Below, piece after piece: positions 35,694 to 43,933 of a stretch of 64,000 nt of DNA; positions within the stretch are counted from its first letter, which is position 1, and every line of letters begins with the position of its first letter. This DNA is from Nocardiopsis suaedae. GTDB lineage: Bacteria; Actinomycetota; Actinomycetes; Streptosporangiales; Streptosporangiaceae. Both the position numbers and the translations under genes were made by a program. The DNA lies in assembly GCF_027706745.1 (NCBI RefSeq), contig NZ_JAQFWP010000007.1:1-64000 (forward strand), read 5' to 3'. Under the pieces are notes generated by a model. That model did not search any database. It saw only the letters and a list, made by a program, of their open reading frames with translations, and was not told the origin of the DNA.

Positions 35694-36197
35694 GTGGAGG
35701 AACGCGGTCCCGAGGCGACCCCTGAGCGGATCGTGCAGCGCGGCCTGTACTTCGAGGAGCTGAAGGAGGGCGCGGTCTACCAGCACCGGCCCGGACGGAC
35801 CGTCACCGAGGCGGACAACACCTTCTTCAGCACGCTCACCATGAACCCGCAGAGCCTGCACCTGGACGCCCACTTCAGCGCTTCCACCGAGTTCGGGCGG
35901 CCGCTGGTGAACAGCCTGTTCACCCTCTCGACCCTGGTCGGGCTGAGCGTGGCCCAGCTGACCCAGGCCACCACCGTGGCCAACCTGGGGTTCGGGGAGA
36001 TCGCCTTCCCCCGCCCCGTCTTCCACGGGGACACGCTCTACGCCGAGACGACCGTGCTGGAGAAGCGGCCGTCGTCCTCGCGGCCGGGCAACGGGATCGT
36101 GAAGTTCGAGCACCGGGCCCTGAACCAGGACGGCGAGCTCGTCGCGCGCGCCCAGCGCAGCGCCCTCATGCTGTGCAAGCCGGAGGGGGAGCGATGA
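35694..36197 (+). CDS. MaoC-family hydratase, likely itaconyl/mesaconyl-CoA hydratase
   Basis: A protein of 167 residues from GTG 35694 with ACGAGGAGG upstream. It is a hot-dog fold MaoC domain with [55 protein letters not shown] and [24 protein letters not shown]; the Asp/His pair of the hydratase site lies in DAHF and the fold core. It is translationally coupled (ATGA) to a CitE-type lyase. This pair matches the mycobacterial Rv2499c/Rv2498c arrangement used in itaconate and leucine-derived C5 breakdown. The substrate is inferred from pairing. Confidence 0.85.
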   Translation: MEERGPEATPERIVQRGLYFEELKEGAVYQHRPGRTVTEADNTFFSTLTMNPQSLHLDAHFSASTEFGRPLVNSLFTLSTLVGLSVAQLTQATTVANLGFGEIAFPRPVFHGDTLYAETTVLEKRPSSSRPGNGIVKFEHRALNQDGELVARAQRSALMLCKPEGER

Positions 36198-37018
36198 GCG
36201 GCGCCCCGGGCATCCCCGGCCCCTCGCTGCTGTTCTGCCCCGGGGACCGGCCCGACCGCTACGCCAAGGCGGCGGCGCGCGCCGACGCGGTCATCATCGA
36301 CCTGGAGGACAGCGTCGCCCCCGACGCCAAGGACGCCGCGCGCAGGATGTTCTCCGAGGCCTGGTCCGAACTGGACCCCGAACGCACCATCGTGCGGGTC
36401 AACCCCTTCGGAGGCCCGTGGTGGGAGGGGGACGTACAGGCGGTCCGGGACCTGGGCGTGCGCCTGGTGATGCTCCCCAAGGCCGAACAGGTGGAGGCGG
36501 TGCGCGCGCTGGCCCCGGCGCGGGTGGTCGCCCTGTGCGAGTCGGCCGCCGGAGTGCTGGCCGCCCCGGCCATCGCCGCCGAGCCCGGGTGCGCCGCGCT
36601 CACCTGGGGCGGAGAGGACCTGATGGCCGACCTGGGCGGTGCGTCCAGCCGCCGGTCCACCGGGGGGCTGCACGACGTCGTCGCGCACGCGCGCTCATCG
36701 GTGCTGCTGGCGGCCGCCGCGCACGGCAAGCCCGCGGTCGACACGGTGTACCTGGACATCTCCGACACCGACGGGCTGGCCGCGGAGGCCCGGGAGGCGG
36801 CCGAGACCGGGTTCGCGGCGAAGATGTGCATCCACCCCGGCCACGCCGACCCCATCCGCGAGGCCTTCCGCCCGCCGGAGGAGGAGGTGCGCTGGGCGCG
36901 GGGCGTCCTCAAGGCGGCCGGGGAGAACCCGTCCGGGGTGTTCCGGTACGAGGGCCGGATGATCGACGCACCGCTGCTGGGCCAGGCGCGGGCGATCCTG
37001 CGCCGGGCCGGGGAGTAG
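36194..37018 (+). CDS. CitE-like acyl-CoA lyase (citramalyl/malyl-CoA type)
   Basis: A 274-residue TIM-barrel protein of the HpcH/HpaI-CitE family. [17 protein letters not shown], the metal-linked [43 protein letters not shown] and [12 protein letters not shown] are all typical. It lacks the CitD/CitF partners of citrate lyase, so it is a stand-alone CoA-ester lyase such as citramalyl-CoA lyase giving acetyl-CoA and pyruvate. It is coupled to the MaoC gene and ends 1 bp from the converging LysR gene. Confidence 0.88.
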   Translation: MSGAPGIPGPSLLFCPGDRPDRYAKAAARADAVIIDLEDSVAPDAKDAARRMFSEAWSELDPERTIVRVNPFGGPWWEGDVQAVRDLGVRLVMLPKAEQVEAVRALAPARVVALCESAAGVLAAPAIAAEPGCAALTWGGEDLMADLGGASSRRSTGGLHDVVAHARSSVLLAAAAHGKPAVDTVYLDISDTDGLAAEAREAAETGFAAKMCIHPGHADPIREAFRPPEEEVRWARGVLKAAGENPSGVFRYEGRMIDAPLLGQARAILRRAGE

Positions 37019-37019
37019 C

Positions 37020-37967
37020 TCACTCCCCCTCGGCGGCGATCCGGACGAGCAGGTCGGCCGGGGGGACCGGACGGGTGTGCGGGCGGCGCACCGCCCGCAG
37101 CGGGCGGTGCAGGTCGACACCGGCGACCGGCACCTCCCGCAGGCGCCCGTCGGCGAGTTCGGCGGCGACGGCGAGCTCGCTGAGCACGGCGGGGGCCGCA
37201 CCGCTCTGGACGGCCACCTTCACCGCCGCGTTGGAGGGCAGCTCCAGCGCCGGGGGCTCGGGGCCGGTGCCCAGGGCCAGGCGCAGCGCCTGCTCCAAGG
37301 TGGTGCGCGTGCCGGAGCCGCGCTCGCGGGTGACCAGCGCGGTCCCGGCCAGGGTCCGCGCGGGCAGGGGGCGGCTCCGGGCGGCCCAGGGGTGCCCCGG
37401 GGCGACGACGGCGACCAGGCGGTCCTGCCGGACCAGGAGCCTGTCCAGCCCGTGCGGGGCGTCCAGGGACTCGACGAACCCCAGGTCGGCGTCGCCGTCC
37501 CGGACGCGCTGGGCGACCTCCTCGGAGTTGAGCACGTCGAGGGCGACCTCCACCTCGGGCGCCCGGTCGCGCAGGCGCGCGAGCCATCCGGGGACCAGGT
37601 ACTCGGCGACGGTCATGCTGGCCGCCAGGCGCAGGGTGGCCCGCCGGTCCCGCCGGAGCGCGGCCACACCGCCGGTGAGGTCGCGGGCGGCGTCAAGGAC
37701 GCTCTGGGACCACCCGGCGACGGTGCGCCCCTGCGCCGTGGGCCGTGACCCGCCGGTGGTCCGCAACAGCAGCGGCAGCCCCAGCTCCCGCTCCAGGGTG
37801 TCCAGGCGGCGGCTGGCCGACGCCTGGGTGAGCCCGGCCCGGGCGGCGGCCCGCCCGATGCTGCCCTCCTCGACGACGAGGAGGAAGAGTTCGAGGCTGG
37901 CGAGGTCGGGCCAGGAACGGTAGGTCCCCGCCCCCGGCGCGCCGTTGCGCGAGTGGCCGTCGGTCAT
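37020..37967 (-). CDS. LysR-family transcriptional regulator
   Basis: A protein of 315 residues. The HTH is LASLELFLLVVEEGSIGRAAARAGLTQASASRRLDTLERELG. The effector domain includes RRATLRLAASMTVAEYLVPGWL and ends with LREVPVAGVDLHRPLRAVRR, a CysB/CbbR-like class. It is tail-to-tail with the MaoC-CitE pair. LysR regulators often accompany itaconate-type operons, but those are usually divergent, so control of the pair is only a possibility. The start is ATG 37967. Confidence 0.86.
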   Translation of the reverse strand: MTDGHSRNGAPGAGTYRSWPDLASLELFLLVVEEGSIGRAAARAGLTQASASRRLDTLERELGLPLLLRTTGGSRPTAQGRTVAGWSQSVLDAARDLTGGVAALRRDRRATLRLAASMTVAEYLVPGWLARLRDRAPEVEVALDVLNSEEVAQRVRDGDADLGFVESLDAPHGLDRLLVRQDRLVAVVAPGHPWAARSRPLPARTLAGTALVTRERGSGTRTTLEQALRLALGTGPEPPALELPSNAAVKVAVQSGAAPAVLSELAVAAELADGRLREVPVAGVDLHRPLRAVRRPHTRPVPPADLLVRIAAEGE

Positions 37968-38452
37968 GCGGTCACTGTATGGCAGCGGTCGGCACGACGC
38001 GATCCGGCGTGATGGGTTGACCACCCTCCGGGGCCGGTTCCGGCCGGGCCGGGGCCGCGTCCGCGGAACGCGCTCTACGCGGGCGAATCGGCCCATTCCC
38101 GGCCCGGAACGGTAACGGTCCCTCGCATTCTCGTGCGCTCATCGGTGAGAAACGGTGGCGCGTGGGCAAAGGGCAGGCATGGACATCAGTGCCCCGCACG
38201 GGACGCGCAGCCGCGATCGGCCGCGCCGGTGCCGGGGCCCGCCCCGGCGTGCGAGCGCCCCGTGACCGGCCCTCTGGCCCCTGCACCCGACCCCGACCCC
38301 GTGCCCGTCCCGAGCCGGACGGGCGGTCGGACCTGAGAATCGCCATCCCCTGCCAGCGCCGCGCGGCACCCGGCCGCGCCCGGCCGATGCCCCCGCTCCA
38401 CGGCCCGTGGCCCGCAGCCGCTCGGGCGCTGTGAGCGAGAAGGAGCAGACCG
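37968..38452. other. 485-bp non-coding region between LysR and FG-GAP genes
   Basis: This divergent region must hold the promoters of the LysR gene (left) and the FG-GAP gene (right). Open frames crossing it translate to Arg/Pro/Ala-rich shadow sequence. I see no convincing RNA gene, repeat or dyad. Confidence 0.35.
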
Positions 38453-40009
38453 GTGTTGAACCGAACCATCGGCGCGATAGGACTCGCGGCCGTGGCGGCC
38501 GCCGCGGTGGCGGCCCCGGCCGCCGCCTCCGGAACGGAGTCGCCGCCCCCCTCCGCCCAGCAGACCTGCCCCGGCTCCGCGTCCCCGACGCGCAGCGACT
38601 TCAACGGCGACGGCCACGCCGACGCCGCCGTCGGCGACCCGTTCGCCGCGGTCGGCGGCACCAACGACGCGGGCGCGGCCACCGTCCTGTACGGCGGCGA
38701 CGGCCGCGTGGGCGAGGGGGAGCGCGCCCGCATCACCCAGGACTCCCCGGGCGTCCCCGGAACGGTCGAGGGCGGCGACTGGTTCGGCGCCGCGCTGGAG
38801 CCGGTGAACCTCGACGGGGACGGCTGCACGGACCTCGTCGTCGGCTCCCACGGAGAGGACCTGGACGGCGTCGGGAACGCGGGGGCGGTCGTCGTCCTGT
38901 ACGGCTCCCCGGACGGGCTCGGCGCGGGCCGCGCATCGCTGTGGATCGACCAGTCCACCGCGAAGGTGCCCGGGACCTCCGAACGCCTCGACGAGTTCGG
39001 CTACTCGCTGAGCGCCGCCCCGGCGAAGGGCGCCGACGCGGCGACCCTGGTGGTCGGCACCCCCTACGAGGACGTCGGCTCGCTCCAGGACGCGGGCGCC
39101 GCCACGGCGATCTGGTTCACCGAGCCCGGCGCGATCGCCGCCGCGGCCCGGTTCGACCAGGACACGCCGGGCGTCCCCGGCGGCCCCGAGGCCCACGACC
39201 TGTTCGGCCTGGGCGTCGAGCTCGCCCAGGTGTCCGGGAGCACCGGCCGCTGGGACCTGCTCGTCGGCATGCCCTACGAGGACGTCGGCGCCGAGCAGGA
39301 CTCCGGCGGGCTGATCAGGATCGAGGACATCGCCGCGGCGGTCGCCGAGCACCCCTCCGCCTGGTGGGACCAGGCCTCCCCCGGCGTGGCCGGGTCGGTC
39401 GAGGCGGGCGACCTGTTCGGCACCGACCCCGAGTACGTGCCCACCCCCGAGGGCGGCTACGTCGCCGTCGGCGTGCCCGGGGAGGACCTGTCCGGCCGGC
39501 ACAACGGGGGAATGGCGCAGTCCTTCACCGGGACCGGCGGCGGCCTCCAGGCGGACCGGTCGTTCCACCAGGACAAGGAGGGCGCCGCAGGGGCGGTCGA
39601 GGACAACGACTACTTCGGGTTCGTCCTGGAGGGCGTGCCCCGGCCGGTCGCGGGCGGGGACGCGCGCGTCGTCCTCGGCCTGCCCTATGAGGACATCGGC
39701 GCCGAGCAGGACTCCGGCGCCGCCCAGTCCTTCTCCCTCGACGCCGTCGGGTACGAGGACCGGTGGATCGACCAGTCCACCGCCGGGGTGCCGGGCACCC
39801 CGGAGGCGGGCGACTTCTTCGGCGAGGAGGTCGCCACGGCCGGTGACGAGGACGAACAGGCGCTCCTGGTGGGCGCCCCGGACGAGAACGCCCACGGCAC
39901 GGTGACGGTGCTGCCCTTCGGCGGCGGCGCCCGCGCCTGGGAGCCCGGCGTGGACGGCGTCCCGGAACCGGCCAACCGGTTCGGCGCCTCCCTGGCCGGA
40001 CACGCCTGA
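38453..40009 (+). CDS. secreted FG-GAP/integrin-alpha-like repeat protein
   Basis: A protein of 518 residues with a Sec signal (MLNRTIGAIGLAAVAAAAVAA, cleavage near ASG). It is made of about seven propeller blades of 60-65 residues with the FG-GAP pattern; calcium loops such as DFNGDGHADAAVG and NLDGDGCTDLVVG occur early. Later blades repeat PYEDVG, SPGVAG and WIDQSTAGVPG. Such proteins are extracellular binding propellers; the ligand is unknown. GTG 38453 has AAGGAGC upstream. A hairpin follows the gene. Confidence 0.88.
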   Translation: MLNRTIGAIGLAAVAAAAVAAPAAASGTESPPPSAQQTCPGSASPTRSDFNGDGHADAAVGDPFAAVGGTNDAGAATVLYGGDGRVGEGERARITQDSPGVPGTVEGGDWFGAALEPVNLDGDGCTDLVVGSHGEDLDGVGNAGAVVVLYGSPDGLGAGRASLWIDQSTAKVPGTSERLDEFGYSLSAAPAKGADAATLVVGTPYEDVGSLQDAGAATAIWFTEPGAIAAAARFDQDTPGVPGGPEAHDLFGLGVELAQVSGSTGRWDLLVGMPYEDVGAEQDSGGLIRIEDIAAAVAEHPSAWWDQASPGVAGSVEAGDLFGTDPEYVPTPEGGYVAVGVPGEDLSGRHNGGMAQSFTGTGGGLQADRSFHQDKEGAAGAVEDNDYFGFVLEGVPRPVAGGDARVVLGLPYEDIGAEQDSGAAQSFSLDAVGYEDRWIDQSTAGVPGTPEAGDFFGEEVATAGDEDEQALLVGAPDENAHGTVTVLPFGGGARAWEPGVDGVPEPANRFGASLAGHA

Positions 40010-40035
40010 ACCCGCTCCGCTCCTCCCGGGAAGGG

Positions 40036-40073
40036 CCTGGGCCCCGAGGCGCTCCGGCGCCCCGGGGCCCAGG
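40036..40073. terminator. hairpin after the FG-GAP gene
   Basis: CCTGGGCCCCG (40036-40046) pairs with CGGGGCCCAGG (40063-40073); the 16-nt loop can itself pair through GGCGC/GCGCC. Confidence 0.65.
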
Positions 40074-40274
40074 GCCGGTCTCCACGGGCTCCTAAGGGCC
40101 GTCTCCGGGTGACCCCAGGGGGATTGCCGGACTCCCGAAAAGGCAGGGGGAAGCGACCATCGGCTTACGCGCCGCCCGGGCGCGGGGCCCACCGGTCGTT
40201 CGCCAAGGCACCGGGGGCCGTCCACCCCCTCGTCACGGAACAGGCGTCCGTGCCGGAAGGATCGGAGTCCCTCT

Positions 40275-42679
40275 GTGACCACGAGAGCCCTCCTGCACCT
40301 CCGGCATGTGGGCAACGACCTCTCCCGTGACAAAGGCGTCGACCTCGCCCTCGCCGCCGTCCTGGTGCTCAGCGCGTTCCTGATGGCCACCGGGGCCATG
40401 GTCATGGAACGCGTCGTCGGGTCCGTCGACCAGCTCTTCCAGGAGGCCCAGCCTCCCCACTTCCTCCAGATGCACAGCGGCGACTACGACCCCGAGGCCC
40501 TGGAGGCCTTCGCCGCGCGGAACCCCGACGTCGCGGCATGGCTCATCGAGGACATGCTGGGGTACGACGGCGCGGCCCTCTCCTGGAGCCGCGCGGCGAC
40601 CGGCGAGTCGGGGGACTTCTCCGACAGCCTGATCGACAGCCTCTTCGTCACACAGAACCACGAGTTCGACTTCCTCCTGGACGAGACCGGCGCGGCCCCG
40701 ACGCCCTCCCCGGGGGAGGTCTACGTCCCGGTCGCCTATCAGCAGGCGTACGGCCTCCGGGCCGGGGACGGGCTGACGGTCGCGACCGACACCGGAAGCC
40801 GGGAGTTCCGCATCGAAGGCTTCGTGCGCGATGCGCAGATGGCGTCGTCGCTCTCCGCGTCCACCCGTGTCCTCGTCTCCGAAGAGGACTTCCGCGAGCT
40901 GGGCCGCGCCGGGGGCGGCGCCCCGGAGATCATCGCCGAGTTCCGCCTGGCCGACCCGTCCGCGGCGGCCGGGTTCCAGCGCGCCTACGAGGCCGACGAC
41001 GCCCTGCCGAAGAACGGGCAGGCGGTCACCTTCGACATGGTCCGCCTCATCAACGCGGTCAGCGACGGCCTTCCCGCGGCGGCGCTGGTCTTCGCGAGCC
41101 TCCTGCTCATCGCCATCGCCGTCCTCAGCGTGCGCTTCGTGATCCACGGGACCCTGGAGGGCGAGGTCCGCGAGATCGGCGCGATGAAGGCCGTCGGCAT
41201 CCCCGACCGGTCGATCATGGGCCTGTACCTCACCAAGCACGACGTCATGACGCTCCTCGCGTGCGTCGTCGGCGGCGCCCTGGCCGTCGCCGCGACCGGC
41301 CTGCTCACACGCGGCGTCGAAGCGAACTACAGCCAGGCGCCGCCCGGCGCCGCGACGGTCCTGGTCCCCGTGGCCGCGCTCGTGGCCGTGTTCGTGTTCG
41401 TCATGGCGGTCTGCCGCGGCGTCCTCGGCAGGATCGCGCGGATGCAGGTCGTCAACGCCCTGGTGCACGGCAGCCTCCTGGAGGAGCGGCGCGCGGCGCG
41501 CCGCGCCCGGCGGCGGGCCCGGCGGCTCCGCCCCAGCGCCCTGGGCTCCCGCCGGGGCCGGGCGGTCAACACGCGGCTGGCCCTTCTGGACCTGCGCGCC
41601 GAGCGCGGCCGGTGGATCCTCCTGCCCGTCGTGTTCTTCCTCGCCGCGGTCCTGATGGTCCTCCCGATGAACCTGCTGAGCACGTTCACCGGCCCCGGCT
41701 TCGGCACCTACATGGGGGGTCCCGGACAGCGGCGTCCGCGCCGACGTGCGCTTCGCCGACGACGTCGAGTCCGTGCACGCGGACGTGGTCGAGGGGATGC
41801 GCGGCGACGACCGCCTGACGGACGTGCGCTCCTTCGGCAACGTGCTGATGGAGGCGGAGGACGCGGAGGGGCCGGTCGGCCTCCGCGTCGATGTGGGGGA
41901 CCAGCGGCAGGCCGCGGTCGCGTACCTGGAGGGCGGGCGGCCGGAGTCCGGGGAGATCGCGCTGTCGCTGCTGAACGCCGAACGGTTCGGCGTCTCCGCG
42001 GGCGACGAGCTGGCGGTGGACGGCGGCGACGGGGCGGCCCCCCCTCACCGTCAGCGGCGTCTACCAGGACGTCTCCAGCGGCGGCTCCACCGCGAAGATG
42101 CAGGGGGCGCCGCCGGGCGGGGCGGACGCCTACGTCGTCTTCGCCGACATGGCGGGGGAGGCGGCCCCCGGCGCGGTGGCGGCCGAGTACGGGGAGCGGT
42201 ACCCCGATGCGTCGGTGATCCCGATGCGCGAGTACGTCCAGCAGACGATGTCGTACGCGACCGACGCCCTGCGCGGGGCCGCCGTCCTGTCCGCGGTCTT
42301 CGGACCGGGCGTCGCGCTGCTCAACACCAGCCTGTTCCTGCGCCTGGTGCTGTCCCGGGACCGCGGGAAGACCGGCCTGCTGTCCGCCGTCGGGTTCTCC
42401 TCGGGGGAGATCGTCGGCCAGGTGCGGCTGAAGGTCCTCGTTGCGGCGGCGGCGGGGACGGCGATGGGCGTCGTGTTCGCGGGGACGGCGGGGGAGAGCC
42501 TGGTCGGCCTCCTCGTCGCGTCGGCGGGGCTGGGAATCGGGGAGCTCGCGTTCATCCCGGACCCCCTGATCGCCTACGGGGTGTACCCGCTCGCCCTCAT
42601 GGGCGCCGGACTCCTCGGCGCCCTCCTCCTCACCGCCCCGCTCCGCAGGGCGGACAAGAGCGCGTGGCTCGGACGGTGA
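40275..42679 (+). pseudogene. FtsX-like ABC transporter permease, broken by two +1 frameshifts
   Basis: Read as one gene this gives about 800 residues with two FtsX-type permease units (helices around LALAAVLVLSAFLMA, ALVFASLLLIAIAVLSV, VVGGALAVAATGLL, LLPVVFFLAAVLMVL, then LSAVFGPGVALLNT and the C-terminal ALMGAGLLGALLL). The frame is lost twice. An extra G in a run of six (41714-41719) and an extra C in a run of seven (42038-42044) shift it; removing one base at each restores continuous family-like sequence (GVPDSGVRADVRFADD and GAAPLTVSGVYQD). Sequencing error, true decay or slippage control are all possible. The last frame overlaps the ATPase gene by GTGA. Confidence 0.85.
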
Positions 42680-43488
42680 CACGGACGATGACGGGAGCGA
42701 CCACGGCGCAGGCCGTGACACAGGCGCCGACGGCACTGGAGTGCCGTGACCTGGCGAAGACGTACTACTCCACCGACCCTCCGAGCGAGGTCGTCAGCGG
42801 GATCGACCTGGCCGTGCGGCGGGGCGGGTTCCTCGCCGTGATGGGGGCGTCCGGTTCGGGGAAGTCGACGCTGCTGTACAACCTCAGCGGCATGGACCGC
42901 CCGACCGGCGGGCGGGCCCTGCTGGAGGGGCGGGACCTGACCTCGCTCGGCGACCGGGAGATGAGCCGGGTCAGGCTGACGCGGGTGGGACTGGTCTTCC
43001 AGCAGGCCTCCTTCCTGCGCACCCTGAACGTGCGCGACAACATCCTCTTGCCGGCCCTCAAGGCGGCGTCGGGCAAGCGGCAGGCGGCGGAGGCGGCGGC
43101 CAGGGGGGACGGGCTGATGGAGCGGTTCGGGATCGCCCATGTCGGGCGGCACGGGATCACCCAGGTCTCCGGGGGACAGCTGCAGCGGGCCTCGATCTGC
43201 AGGTCGCTCGCGTGCGAGCCGTCCGTCCTGTTCGCGGACGAGCCGACGGGCGCGCTGAACAGCAGCATGACGAAGGAGGTCATGGACGCGCTGACCGATG
43301 TGCACGCCGGGGGCGCGACGATCGTCATGGTGACGCACGACCCGGCGTGCGCCGCCCGCGCCGACCGCGTGGTGTTCCTCCGCGACGGCCGGCTCGTCGA
43401 TTCGCGCGAGTTCGGCGCGTGGAACGAGGAGGAGGCGGGGCGCCGCGAGGACGACCTGATCACGTGGCTGAGGGAGCAGGGCCTCTGA
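42676..43488 (+). CDS. ABC transporter ATP-binding protein (MacB/LolD-like)
   Basis: A protein of 270 residues. Walker A GASGSGKST (Lys63), Q-loop VFQQASFLRTLNV, signature VSGGQLQRASI, Walker B VLFADEPTGALN and the switch His in VTHDPA are all present. It is the class that partners FtsX-like permeases in exporting lipids, antibiotics or peptides, or as mechanosensors. GTG 42676 overlaps the permease stop, supporting a coupled pair; an internal ATG at 42688 is the alternative. The intact ATPase beside a frameshifted permease argues that the frameshifts are recent or artefactual. Confidence 0.93.
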   Translation: MTRTMTGATTAQAVTQAPTALECRDLAKTYYSTDPPSEVVSGIDLAVRRGGFLAVMGASGSGKSTLLYNLSGMDRPTGGRALLEGRDLTSLGDREMSRVRLTRVGLVFQQASFLRTLNVRDNILLPALKAASGKRQAAEAAARGDGLMERFGIAHVGRHGITQVSGGQLQRASICRSLACEPSVLFADEPTGALNSSMTKEVMDALTDVHAGGATIVMVTHDPACAARADRVVFLRDGRLVDSREFGAWNEEEAGRREDDLITWLREQGL

Positions 43489-43508
43489 GGGGGAGCCCAG
43501 ACGGGGAA

Positions 43509-43535
43509 CGGCTCCTCCCGCGGCGGGAGGAGCCG
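43509..43535. terminator. perfect 12-bp hairpin after the ABC operon
   Basis: CGGCTCCTCCCG (43509-43520) and CGGGAGGAGCCG (43524-43535) pair around CGG, 21 bp after the ATPase stop. It also lies downstream of the minus-strand permuted tRNA locus and could end both transcripts. Confidence 0.8.
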
Positions 43536-43568
43536 ATTCCGGAAGCGCGCTCCCGAGGTCGGGAGGTC

Positions 43569-43674
43569 GACGGCGGTCTCTTACCCCAGCGCTCTCCCAT
43601 CTGAGCTACACCGGCCGTGCCGGTGGCAGGACTCGAACCTGCGACCCCTGGATCCCAATGAAGTATCCGCCGTC
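43569..43674 (-). tRNA. circularly permuted tRNA gene (3' half precedes 5' half)
   Basis: On the minus strand the order is clamp, 3' half, 5' half, clamp. The 3' half (43653 to 43618) has anticodon-stem TCCAG, variable loop GGGTC, T-stem GCAGG/CCTGC with TTCGAGT, acceptor CACCGGC and A73. After CG comes the 5' half (43615 to 43579): acceptor GCCGGTG, TA, D-stem GCTC/GAGC with GG in the loop, G26, anticodon-stem CTGGG, then GTAAGA. Acceptor, D- and T-stems pair perfectly; the anticodon stem has one G-T. T8, A14, G15-C48, G18, G19, A21, T33 and A37 are all consensus. The outer ends GACGGCGG and CCGCCGTC are complementary. Neither half has its partner on the outer side. A junction at 37/38 gives anticodon AAG; a loop taken from the 3' half would give TGG. 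CCA is not encoded. The variable loop is short (type I). Confidence 0.7.
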
Positions 43675-43933
43675 TTCGCACCGGGAACGCGTGAGTACGC
43701 TGCCGGCGCCTTCCACGGCGAGGCAACGGGTTTTCCGGCCGCCGGGGCGCCTGTCCCGGGCGGCCAGGGCATTCGGGGCGGTGGTTTCACCACACGATCA
43801 CTGTCGGCCTGGCGTTTTCACCACTGTGGACTCCCGCCCTTGGTCCCCGGGCGGAGAAATATGCAGTCACTGCATGTCCTTCCCCGGGAGCGGCGGCTAC
43901 CGGAGGGGGAGCGGTGGCGGGAGCGTGGGGGGC
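43675..43933. other. gap between permuted tRNA locus and YeiH gene
   Basis: This gap carries the promoter for the minus-strand tRNA locus and the leader of the YeiH gene. An imperfect dyad around ATGCAGTCACTGCAT (43861-43875) stands out: ATGCAGT/ACTGCAT arms around a single C. It could be an operator for the YeiH gene. I see no second tRNA half and no gene. Confidence 0.5.

Noticed and set aside
35358-36113. Minus-strand frame over the MITE-like element and the MaoC gene
   Set aside because: It runs antisense to the MaoC gene and through the inverted-repeat element; no protein character.
38162-38434. 90-residue frame between LysR and FG-GAP genes
   Set aside because: Arg/Pro/Ala-rich translation with no motif and several overlapping rivals in other frames.
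41746-43488. Single 580-residue protein fusing the permease middle part to the ATPase
   Set aside because: The open frame joins one permease segment and the ATPase only because of the frameshift pattern; between them it reads out-of-frame Arg-rich sequence opposite the true permease C-terminus.
43569-43674. Two ordinary adjacent tRNA genes
   Set aside because: The 3' half has no 5' partner on its upstream side within 90 nt (no GCCGGTG with a D arm), and the 5' half has no T arm or CACCGGC downstream. Only the permuted pairing completes a cloverleaf. A truncated tandem pair remains the main alternative and is listed under the refuting conditions.
43569-43674. Permuted tmRNA fragment
   Set aside because: The acceptor stem, full D arm with GG and ordinary anticodon stem are those of a tRNA; tmRNA lacks a proper D stem and has a GGGG start and a tag frame, none of which is seen.
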